NCBI GenBank assembly: GCA_948144175.1
Contig: CANXME010002057.1
Span: forward strand, 2,838,001 to 2,902,000
Reading direction: 5' to 3'
Source: Closterium sp. NIES-65
Taxonomy: Eukaryota; Streptophyta; Zygnematophyceae; Desmidiales; Closteriaceae
Length of the DNA stretch: 64,000 bases
Shown: piece after piece, positions 1 through 7,479 of the stretch
How positions within the stretch are numbered: position 1 is the first letter of the stretch
How the letters are laid out: every line of letters starts with the position of its first letter
Notes under the pieces: generated by a model
Told to the model about the DNA's origin: nothing
What the model saw: the letters and a program-made list of their open reading frames with translations, nothing else
The model's database searches: none
Translations under genes and position numbers: made by a program

Positions 1-1830
1 AGCTGCTGGAGCTGAGTACTTCCTCACTATTGTGGACGTCTACACCCGTATGACTTGGGTGTACGTGCTGGCCAAGAAGAGCGACGTGGCTGAAACGTTG
101 AAGGCCGATTGGTTCCCGATGGTGGAGCGGCAACAAGACCGTCTAGTCAAGTCAATCCGCACCGATCGAGGGGGAGAGTTCTTGAGCAAGGAGTTTGGGT
201 TGTGGCTGAAGAAGAATGGTATTCGGCACTCCCTCACCATGCCATACTCCCCTGCAATAAACGGCATTGCCGAGCGAGCGAACCGCACAATCACGGAGGC
301 GGCACGCGGGTTGCTCATTGAAGCCGGGCTACCCGACTATTTCTGGCCTGATGCGGTGCGGAGCGCGTGTGTGGCCAAGAACCAAGCCTTGACTCATGTG
401 GGAGCAGACAAATGGGTGCCCTATGTGGAGTGGCTAGGAAGGAAACCAAAGGTGGATATGCTTCGGGTGTTCGGGTGCATGTGCATGGCGCTCGTGCCTA
501 AGCATCTTCGGCACAACAAGCTTGGTGCCAAGGCGGTATGGGCCGTGCACTTGGGCATGGCTCAAAACAGCAAGGGATGGCTTCTTTGGGACCCATTCAC
601 CAAGAAGTTCTTGGTGAGCAGGGACTGCAAGTTCATGGAGAACTTCATGTACAAAGATTGGAAGGCGGAGAATGAGGCAAAGATAGGCGTGCGGTTTGGG
701 GAGGTGAAGAGTTCCGGTTTGGAGCATGTGGAGCTGCCTTTGGAGCTGAGCAGCGGCAGCACAACCACAAGGCAATCCTCCCTTGTGAATGGAGGAGAGG
801 AGGCCAATGATGCAGAGGAAGAAGAGGAGGAGGTGCAGCAAGTGAGCGAGCGTGCACCGTCACTCCCTTCCCGTACTACGAGTGCTCCACGGATTCGAGC
901 CACACCGCAGCAACGCCAAGGCCTTCAAGTCCCTGCAGCTGAGGAGGAAGGAAGGGGCAAGAGGAGAGTTCAACCCCCTAATAGGCTGACCTATGATGCG
1001 CTGGGAAAGCAGGGCAAGACAGCACTGGCCGGAGCGGCAATGATGGTCGGAGACGACGAGGAGAGTGACTACGAGGAGTGTGCCTTCGCGTTCTTCTCTC
1101 CGGTGGAGATGCCGGGAGAACCAGCAACTCTCAAGGAGGCTTTGGAGAGTAGTGATGCTGAGGAGTGGAAGAAGGCCATGGAGAGTGAGCTGAAGAGCAT
1201 CAAGGAGAATGACACGTTTGAATTGGTGGAGCTACCGGAGGGGCGTACGGCGATAACGTCCAAGTGGCTCTTCAAAATCAAGTCGGATGCCGACAGCAAG
1301 ATCGAGCGCTACAAGTCTAGGCTTGTCGCCAAGGGGTACCAGCAGGAGGAGAAGGTGGACTTCAAGGAGCTGTTTGCCCCTGTGGTGAAGCCGACGACGC
1401 TGCGAACCCTATTCGCGGGAGCCGCCATCAAAGGATGGGTAGTAAAACAAATGGACATCGTAACGGCATTCCTTAACGGCATCCTTGAGGAGGAGATTTT
1501 TATGGCGCAGCCAGAGGGGTTTCATGATGGTAGTGGCAGAGTGTGGAAGCTGAAGAAGGCCCTCTATGGGCTGAAGCAGGCCCCTAGGAAATGGTACATG
1601 AAGCTGCGCGAAGTGTTGGAGGGGATCGGCTTCACTCCCTCAACGGCCGATCACTCCTTGTTCATGCTTGGCGAGGGGGAGCAGAGGAGTTTCATGGTGG
1701 TTTATGTGGATAACATTCTTATATTCTCACCCTCCTCTGACCTTGTGAAGGAGGTGATGCTGAAGCTGCATGACAAATGTTCAAGTGCAAGTCCCTTGGT
1801 GACGTGAACTTGGGCACATTGGAGCCTACT
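1..1830 (+). mobile_element. Copia element R, internal piece (integrase to reverse transcriptase)
   Basis: Ty1/Copia polyprotein coding sequence that enters from the left window edge. The frame opens inside the integrase core: the catalytic segment RTDRGGEF lies near 160-185 and a PYSP...NGIAER segment near 240-280. A hydrophilic linker rich in Glu, Ser and Gln follows (about 680-960). The reverse transcriptase domain follows, with KSRLVAKGYQQ near 1310, QMDIVTAFLNG near 1450, LYGLKQAPRKW near 1565 and the active-site strand near 1700. The remainder of RT, RNase H and the LTRs are absent. The piece stops near 1830, where minus-strand Gag sequence of another Copia begins. It is broken (at least one break besides the cut end). 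It is not the same subfamily as V, Z or W, judged by the integrase sequence. No LTR is present, so no age can be given. Confidence 0.85.
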
Positions 1831-3112
1831 GTGACTATAACACTGGGGGGACGGGGTCTCACGAGTGCGCACCTGCAGCTGGCGCGGACCACCACCGGAG
1901 CCACTCCTCTGTGCAGAGCCGCGACCAACTCCACTGCCGCCGCCGCCGCCGCCTCCACCACCTCCTCCGCCTCCGCTCCCACCGCCGCCGCCTCCTCCGC
2001 CTCCACTGCTACCACCGACACCTCCACCCCCGCCACCACTCCCACCACCACCCCCACCCCCTCCACTGCCTCCACCGCCACCTCCACCGCCCCCGCCAGC
2101 CCCTCCAGCGCCCTTGCCCCCCTTGCCCTTGCCGGTGCAGCGTCTCCCGCTAGGGGCAGACGCAGCGCCGACCGACTCGAAACCAACGAGGTCGGCCGCA
2201 GCAGCAGAAGCAACAGAGGGCAAGAGGGGGGAGGGGGAGCACCCCTCAAAGACGGGGGCACGACGGTCACCACGAGAGGCTCCTACAGCGAATATGCTCT
2301 TCTCTGCTGCCACGAGGTGCCCCTCGAGGAGGTCAACGGTGAGTGTGGTGGGGCAAACTGAGAGGAAGCGATCCCTGACTAAGCGAAGGGAGTCTGGGAG
2401 CCGGGTGACTATGTAGTAGAGGGTGATGTACATGGGGGGGGTGGTTCTTGGCACAGAACTCAGGAGGACGTGCAGCGCGGTAGCGAGTGTCACTAGTGCG
2501 AAGTTTCGTAATGAGGTCAGTGACTGTGGGAAAGCCAGCAAGGTCAGGGAACAGGTACGGCAACATGAGGCGGCTAAGAGCAGCAGTGGCAGGGGAAGAG
2601 TAGCGTGCAGCTACAGCGTCGTACAAGGTCTTAGCACTCTTGTACTGACTAAAGTGCGCACGCTCAGCGGTCGGTAAGTGGCGACGCACAACAAGACGGG
2701 CAGCAGCATCGCGTGTTGCGCATTGTGAGCGAACAGTGCTGTCAGCATCAGCAGGCGGGGCAGGAGAGGCACCAGAGGTGAGATCAAACAGGGAGAGTCC
2801 GTCTGCCCTATCGCACTGTAGGAAGAGCTGGAGGTCATCGACCCTGACCTCAAAGTCAACAGCACGACCCTCAGCATCAAAGGTAAGGACACTAGGGGTA
2901 GCCATGACAACAGTGGTCTAGCAGGGAGTGCTCTCACCAGTCCGGGTGGGTTGGGCCGGTGCGCGCCGGTAGGAACAGTAGCGGCTCGACGGCGGCTCGG
3001 CGGCTCGGTGGCTCGGCTCGGTGGCTCGGCGGCTCGGCTGCTAGTTGCCTCGGCTGCTGGGCGGCTCGGCTGCTGGGCGGCTCGGCGGTTCGGCTGCTTG
3101 GCAGCTGAAGGG

Positions 3113-3560
3113 GCCGTGAAGGGCGGCGACGGGGCCGCTAGAGGCGGCGACGGGGCCGCTAAGGGTGGCAACGGGGCCGCTAGAGGCGGCGACGGGGCTG
3201 CGAAGGGCGGCGACGGGGCTGCTAGAGGCGGCGACGGGGCCACGAAGGGCGGCAACGAGGCCGCTAGGGGCGGCGACGGGGCCGCGAAGGGCGGCGACGG
3301 GGCCGCGAAGGGCGGCGACGGGGCCGCTAGGAGCGGCGACGAGGCCGCTAGGGGCGGCGACGGGGCCGATAGGGGCGGCAACGGGGCCGCTAGGGGCGGG
3401 GACGGGGCCGCAAAGGGGCCGCGGGGGGCCTCGAAGGGCGGCGACGGGGCCGCTAGGGGCGGCGATGGGGCTGCTAGGGGCGGCGATGGGGCCGCGAAGG
3501 GGCCGCGAGGGGCCTAGAGGGGGCGGCGACGGGGCCGCGAAGGGGCCGCGAGGGGCCTAG
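3113..3560 (-). repeat. GC-rich 21-bp minisatellite in the leader of S
   Basis: About twenty imperfect copies of a 21-bp unit of the form GGCGGCGACGGGGCCGCTAG+A lie between the primer site and gag of S. The array stays open in several frames only because of its composition, so those long Gly/Ala-rich frames are not genes. Confidence 0.85.
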
Positions 3561-3747
3561 AGGGGCGGTGTCAGGGCCGCAAAGGACGGCGACAGGGCCG
3601 TAAGGGGTGGCGACGGGGCCGCTAAGGGTGGGGCGAGGGGCTGTGAGAGGCGACGTGAGGGCGGCCAACGAGGCGCGCCTCGGGCAGGGGCGACTCGCCC
3701 CCCGGTCAGGAAAAAAAAGTCGATTTCTGTGGTGGGCCCTGAGAAGC

Positions 3748-3776
3748 GTTCCCACTAGGGAACCTGCTCTATACCT
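3748..3776 (-). promoter_or_regulatory. Primer-binding site and adjoining stem-loop of S
   Basis: In element orientation the LTR is followed by GGTATAGAGCAGG, a variant of the initiator-Met-type site. This runs into GTTCCC-TAGT-GGGAAC, a 6-bp stem with a 4-nt loop (3748-3763). The same layout recurs in S2, T, X and X2. Confidence 0.6.
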
Positions 3777-3902
3777 TGTGAAGAAATGAGGAATGAATGA
3801 ACTAGCAAGCAGGTGGGTACAAGTAGGAAAACATAAAAGTGTTGTACCCCATATTGTCTACCCCACTACAGCCTACACAGACTATAGCATATGAGTTTGA
3901 CA
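3777..3902 (-). repeat. 5' LTR of S (126 bp)
   Basis: It begins TGTCAAACTCATATG and ends CTTCACA in element orientation. It is closely related to the LTRs of S2 (35343-35468, 38028-38153) and S3 (63310-63434). The primer site follows directly inside. Confidence 0.85.
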
Positions 3903-5616
3903 GTTGTTGTTGCTCCGAGTACCCGTAGATGGTCTCGCTCATAGGATCGTAGAGTTTGTCGAACAGATCATCCTTCGGTCCTGCGCTCGAAGCTGCTGAC
4001 TCCATATCAGTTTTCAACTAAGTAGGGTTGGAAGGATTTATCCGAGGTTGATTCAGCTTTGTCTTGGCCTGGAAATTTCCCCTAAGCCTTTGCAGCTATG
4101 TAGGCTTCACCTGTGGGCAATTGGGAACCTTAACACTATGCTGCGGGGAGAGAATATGAACTCCTTGAAACGCACGACCCTTTTCAGCGCTCTGGAGTGG
4201 TTTGCCCAATTTCTCAGGTACCTGAATAATGTCTGAAGGCTTTTTGTTGGCCTCGAAATCTCCCCTGAATTTTTTAAAGGCTTGAAAACCTCGAGAGAAA
4301 ATATTCTTACTCTCGGGGGTGTTCGGCTGGAGTTTCCCGGTCGGTGCAGAATCTTGTTTCGCGGAGCCTCCATTTGTCTCGGCGATTACCCCTGTTGCCG
4401 GCCGGTCATGGCGTTTTAAATTTGCGCCATCCTGTCCTCCTTTTATCGCCATCGTGGATGTCGCACTGTTGTTGCCTTGCAGCTCCGCTCGTGCCTTCTT
4501 CATTTTCCAACACGCCAAAAGTCGATGTCCTGTTGCGCCGCAAAATTCGCACTTCTCATATTTTGTCGGCCGCTTCTTCGCGTCGATCTTGTCGATATCC
4601 ATCGGGTTGGCGGTCGTGGGTGGTGCCGATCGCTTCGTGTCGAATGATCTGTTCGGCACGTGGCGTTGTGTCCCGGGTTCACATCGCATCAGCGCATCGA
4701 ATCTCTCTGCTGCACACACCATGTCGCGGTAGTTGTTGTAGTTCGTGGCAATCACCTGTTCGTGGACTTCCATCTTTAGCCCCTCAGTATACGCTTGGAT
4801 TTTTTCCCCTTCGGTCAGGTCAGTATTTCGGTTGAAGAGGCTCTCCATCTGCTGCGTGTACTCTGCTACACTGCCGAACTGTTTATGCCGATGAATCTGC
4901 TGCCGCGCCATGTAGCTGGAGTTAATCGGTTCGAAACGTTGAATTAAAGCTTCCTGAAACTGCGTCCATGACCCCTCGCCTCGGATCTTATTGCTGTTGT
5001 AAATCCACTCGAGCGCTGGGCCTCGTAACAGTGTCGCTGCGAGCCGGATCCGCATTGCATCGTGTGTCGGGGTCGTACAGCCAACGGCCTCGAAGTAAAT
5101 TTCGAGAGTCGCAATGAATCGACAAACGTCAGTGTCTCTTGCATTTGGATTGAACGTCTCCGGTAGCCTCGGACGTGCCGCCTCAAGATTCACTGTAGCT
5201 GCTGCCGCTGCTGCTGGGTGAAGTGTCGGTGTCGCCGCTGCTGCTGCTGACGTCGCTGCTGCATTCGCTGCTGCCGTGGCAGCTGCCGACTGGTTCGCGA
5301 GAAGCTCCTCTATTCGCTGGAGTGCCGCCCGCGTCTGGTCCAGGCCGGTGTGTAACTCCGTAATTTTTCGTACGGAATTGTCACCATTTTCCTCCATTTG
5401 GGGATTTATAGGAAGAGTTGCGACGAAAATAAATGAATTTTAGGCGCTGGTCATCTTACTGTGAGTCGAGTTGACTGCAGAAACGACGAGGGCTGATTCT
5501 GTAGGTCGCGTGAGTCTCCCTTACTCGAAATTCAAGTCTGATCTCGGCCTTTGAGGAGGAATTCGATCCGACGCTCTAAATTCCAACGTTTTTGGGCGAA
5601 ATTCTCGAGACCGTTG
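3903..5616 (-). mobile_element. Gypsy element Q, gag-containing part
   Basis: Ty3/Gypsy element on the minus strand. It is kept here from just beyond gag (3903-4095, low-complexity acidic sequence that may open the next coding block) through gag to an upstream leader (5398-5616). At 5616 it is interrupted by the complete Copia X, which duplicated CGTTG at 5612-5616 and 34225-34229. Q resumes at 34230. Its left side is lost at S. It is older than X. Confidence 0.8.
4096..5397 (-). CDS. Ty3/Gypsy Gag polyprotein (element Q)
   Basis: A 433-residue open frame. It starts MEENGDNSVRKI, with a predicted helical, possibly coiled segment (TGLDQTRAALQRIEELL). An Ala/Thr-rich linker follows (about residues 38-75). 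The retrotransposon Gag domain follows (about 80-215), with the family's typical LPETFN, FIATLEIYF, LRGPALEWI and SVAEYTQQMESLF segments. A single CCHC zinc knuckle CEFCGATGHRLLAC lies near residue 285 (plus-strand 4508-4550). The product would form the element's particle and bind its RNA. The frame is intact in itself. Protease and pol of this copy are not in the window. The ATG at 5397 is the first in frame and precedes the conserved domain, so it is a reasonable start. Confidence 0.85.
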   Translation of the reverse strand: MEENGDNSVRKITELHTGLDQTRAALQRIEELLANQSAAATAAANAAATSAAAAATPTLHPAAAAAATVNLEAARPRLPETFNPNARDTDVCRFIATLEIYFEAVGCTTPTHDAMRIRLAATLLRGPALEWIYNSNKIRGEGSWTQFQEALIQRFEPINSSYMARQQIHRHKQFGSVAEYTQQMESLFNRNTDLTEGEKIQAYTEGLKMEVHEQVIATNYNNYRDMVCAAERFDALMRCEPGTQRHVPNRSFDTKRSAPPTTANPMDIDKIDAKKRPTKYEKCEFCGATGHRLLACWKMKKARAELQGNNSATSTMAIKGGQDGANLKRHDRPATGVIAETNGGSAKQDSAPTGKLQPNTPESKNIFSRGFQAFKKFRGDFEANKKPSDIIQVPEKLGKPLQSAEKGRAFQGVHILSPQHSVKVPNCPQVKPT

Positions 5617-5725
5617 TGTTGAAATGAATGAACAGGAATGATTGAACTAACAGTGAAATCAGTACAAGTACCTAACCCTAGAATTGTGTACCCCCTATAG
5701 GCTAACCCACTGTAGCCTAAAGAAG

Positions 5726-5860
5726 TGTCAGAATATTATCTTATGCTCTAGCCTGTAGTGGGGTGCTCTATAGCGAGTACAACCCTTCTAGGGTTTCCTA
5801 TTTGTATCCCCATTCTTGCTAGTGCAGTCCTCTCCTCTTCTTTCTTCTAAACTTTTCACA
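5726..5860 (+). repeat. 5' LTR of Y1
   Basis: 135 bp, TGTCAGAATATT to CTTTTCACA. It contains AGGGTTTCCTATTTGTATCCCC, shared with the Y2 LTRs. Confidence 0.9.
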
Positions 5861-5893
5861 TGCTATCAGAGCAGGTCGATCCCCTTGGATCGA
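5861..5893 (+). promoter_or_regulatory. Primer-binding site and stem-loop of Y1
   Basis: The primer site TGCTATCAGAGCAGG begins directly at the LTR end. It is followed by TCGATCC-CCTT-GGATCGA, a 7-bp perfect stem with a 4-nt loop (5876-5893), placed as in the X and S elements. Confidence 0.6.
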
Positions 5894-6131
5894 TCCTGTG
5901 GGTGGGCTTACCACCTCTTAGCTTCCGCTGCAACTACTACCACTACTTTCTGAGCCGCGCGCCCCGTGGCGTGCGGCAGTTTTCCTTCCCGCCGTGCGCC
6001 CCGAGGCGCGCGGCGGTTTTCTGCTCGCCGTGCGCCCCGAGGCGCGCTGCGGTTCTCTGCCCGCTGTGCGCCCCGAGGCGCGCGGCGGGCTTCTGCCCCG
6101 TCGTTCGCCGCGTCGCCCTCTGGAGGCGCCG

Positions 6132-6175
6132 CGACGGGCGACGGGGACCCGCGCGTCGCCCCCCGTCGCCCGTCG
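6132..6175 (+). other. Strong hairpin in the Y1 interior
   Basis: A perfect 15-bp stem, CGACGGGCGACGGGG paired with CCCCGTCGCCCGTCG, around a 14-nt loop. The same hairpin lies in Y2 (40299-40342) with one weak pair near its base. Confidence 0.7.
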
Positions 6176-6179
6176 TGGC

Positions 6180-6365
6180 CTGCGCGCGGCCCGTACAGGC
6201 AGCGCGCGGCCCGTACGGGCTGTGCCAGGCCCGCGCGTGACCCGTATGGACTGCGCCAGGCCCATGCGCGGCCCGTACGGGCTGCGTCATGCCCGCGCGC
6301 GGCCCGTACGGGCTGCGCCATGCCCGCGCGCGGCCCGTACGGACGGTGCCAGGCCCGCGCGTGGC
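6180..6365 (+). repeat. Palindrome-bearing tandem repeat in Y1
   Basis: About five imperfect units of 30-35 bp, each centred on a form of GGCCCGTACGGGC and separated by CGCGC-rich spacers. Upstream (5955-6110) lies another array of about 36-bp units centred on GTGCGCCCCGAGGCGCGCGG. Confidence 0.7.
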
Positions 6366-7075
6366 TCGGGCGTCTCTACCTGGCCCGTGGTGGGCCCGTT
6401 CCTCACTGCCCCTGCCCTCCCCGCTGTCCCCCAGTGCTTCTACTGGCGCCCCACCCCTCCTACTCCCCATTCTCCTGAATTAGGGTTTGGGGGTGAGGGG
6501 TATGGGGGTGACTTCACTCTGTACCGTTCCCTGCTCCTCCTCCTCCTCCGTCTCCTTGTGGTGCAGCTGCCGCTGAGGGGGGGTGAAGGGGGAGAGGAGC
6601 TAGCGGCGTAGCAGTGGGTGTGTGCCAGGGGGAGTGGGATAGTTTGGGGAAGCTGAATGGAGGTTGCCGTCGTGTCGCCAGCAGCACCTGTATTCCGGGG
6701 ACTTCGTCCGGTAGCCCAGTCGTAGCCAGCTGTGCCAGCCGCCCGTGGGTCCGTTGCTCGTCTGCCGCTACTTTAGCCGCGGGGCCAGTTACTCCAGTAT
6801 TCCGGAGCGTTGTTCCGGTAGCCGCTGTGCCAGTGTGCCTCCTGTTGCCCGTGTGTCTGCAGCTTCATCCGTCGCCTCCTATCTCCTCTCCTCTCACTCT
6901 CTCTCCTCCTCCTCACTTGCCCGTTGTGACTACCACTAGCTTTGCTCATAATTGTGAACTTTAACTATTGCTTCTTGAACTTGTGCTTAGAATGTGTGGT
7001 GACATTGTGATCCACCCTGAGCTTGTACTGCTTTGCTTGCTCTGCTGATTACACCTCACTTTGGCTATGGGGGTG

Positions 7076-7210
7076 TGTCAGAATGTTATCTTATGTTCTA
7101 GCCTGTAGTGGGGTGCTCTATAGCGAGTACAACCCTTCTAGGGTTTCCTATTTGTATCCCCATTCTTGCTAGTGCAGTCCTCTCCTCTTCTTTCTTCTAA
7201 ACTTTTCACA
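7076..7210 (+). repeat. 3' LTR of Y1
   Basis: 135 bp, differing from the 5' LTR at about two sites. It is followed by AGAAG and the rest of the X LTR. Confidence 0.9.
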
Positions 7211-7479
7211 AGAAGCACAACATATATAATGTTTGACACACCCCCATAGGCGAAGTGGGGGAGAACTAGGGGTCACAAGACCAGTCAAGTAAAGCAAAGC
7301 AAAGCAAGCTCAGGGTGGATCACAAAGTCACCACACATTCCGAGCACAAGTTCAAGGCCACAAGGCCAGTTCACATGCATGAGTACATATATATATAAGG
7401 CTAGACAAGCAAGAGCAGGTATATATATATGTAACAGTACAAGCAAGGTCAAGAGGTGAGCAAGTGAGGCAAGACAGAT

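Larger units (their letters stand above)
1831..3902 (-). mobile_element. Copia element S, 5' half (LTR, leader, gag)
   Basis: Minus-strand Ty1/Copia element kept from its 5' LTR (3777-3902) down to the end of Gag near 1835. Reading from high to low coordinates it shows the LTR, a primer site ending GAGCAGG (3763-3776), a GC-rich leader of about 850 bp, and Gag from an ATG at 2905. Gag starts MATPSVLTFDAEG and ends in a long Gly tract (about 1930-2110). The protein belongs to the Gag family seen in X, X2, U, T and S2 here. The right flank at 3903 is Gypsy Q. The left end is cut at R with no 3' LTR and no recognisable target duplication, so the R/S joint is probably a rearrangement. It is broken, with several breaks. 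Confidence 0.85.
5726..7210 (+). mobile_element. Non-autonomous LTR element Y1 (1485 bp)
   Basis: A short LTR element with two 135-bp LTRs (5726-5860, 7076-7210) and a 5-bp AGAAG duplication at 5721-5725 and 7211-7215. It has a primer site TGCTATCAGAGCAGG at 5861 and a polypurine tract CTATGGGGGTG just before 7076. The interior of about 1.2 kb has no protease, integrase or reverse transcriptase. It holds GC-rich hairpin and tandem-repeat sequence, then about 200 bp resembling the X/S/U 3' untranslated region. The LTRs differ at about two positions, so insertion was recent. It resembles TRIM/SMART-type non-autonomous elements. The matching 3' end suggests that X-type Copias supplied its enzymes (inference). 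Confidence 0.9.
5617..7238 (-). repeat. 3' LTR of X, split by Y1
   Basis: LTR sequence occupies 5617-5725 and 7216-7238. The AGAAG at 7211-7215 is the duplicate made by the Y1 insertion. It is preceded in element orientation by the polypurine tract at 7239-7252. With Y1 set aside it matches the 5' LTR at 34093-34224 at every base I compared. Confidence 0.9.

Noticed and set aside
1865-2416. Proline-rich open frame of about 180 codons on the plus strand
   Set aside because: Antisense of the Gly-rich tract of Gag in S. The same artefact appears at 12466-13017 and 53699-54250.
2951-3560. Long Gly/Ala/Asp-rich frames in the leader of S
   Set aside because: Products of reading a 21-bp minisatellite. 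The same place in related elements has different units and frames.
5860-6478. Overlapping open frames in Y1 with repeated CAPRRAAVFC peptides
   Set aside because: Several frames on both strands are open because of GC content. The DNA itself is repetitive and palindromic, and there is no sign of codon-level selection from two copies.
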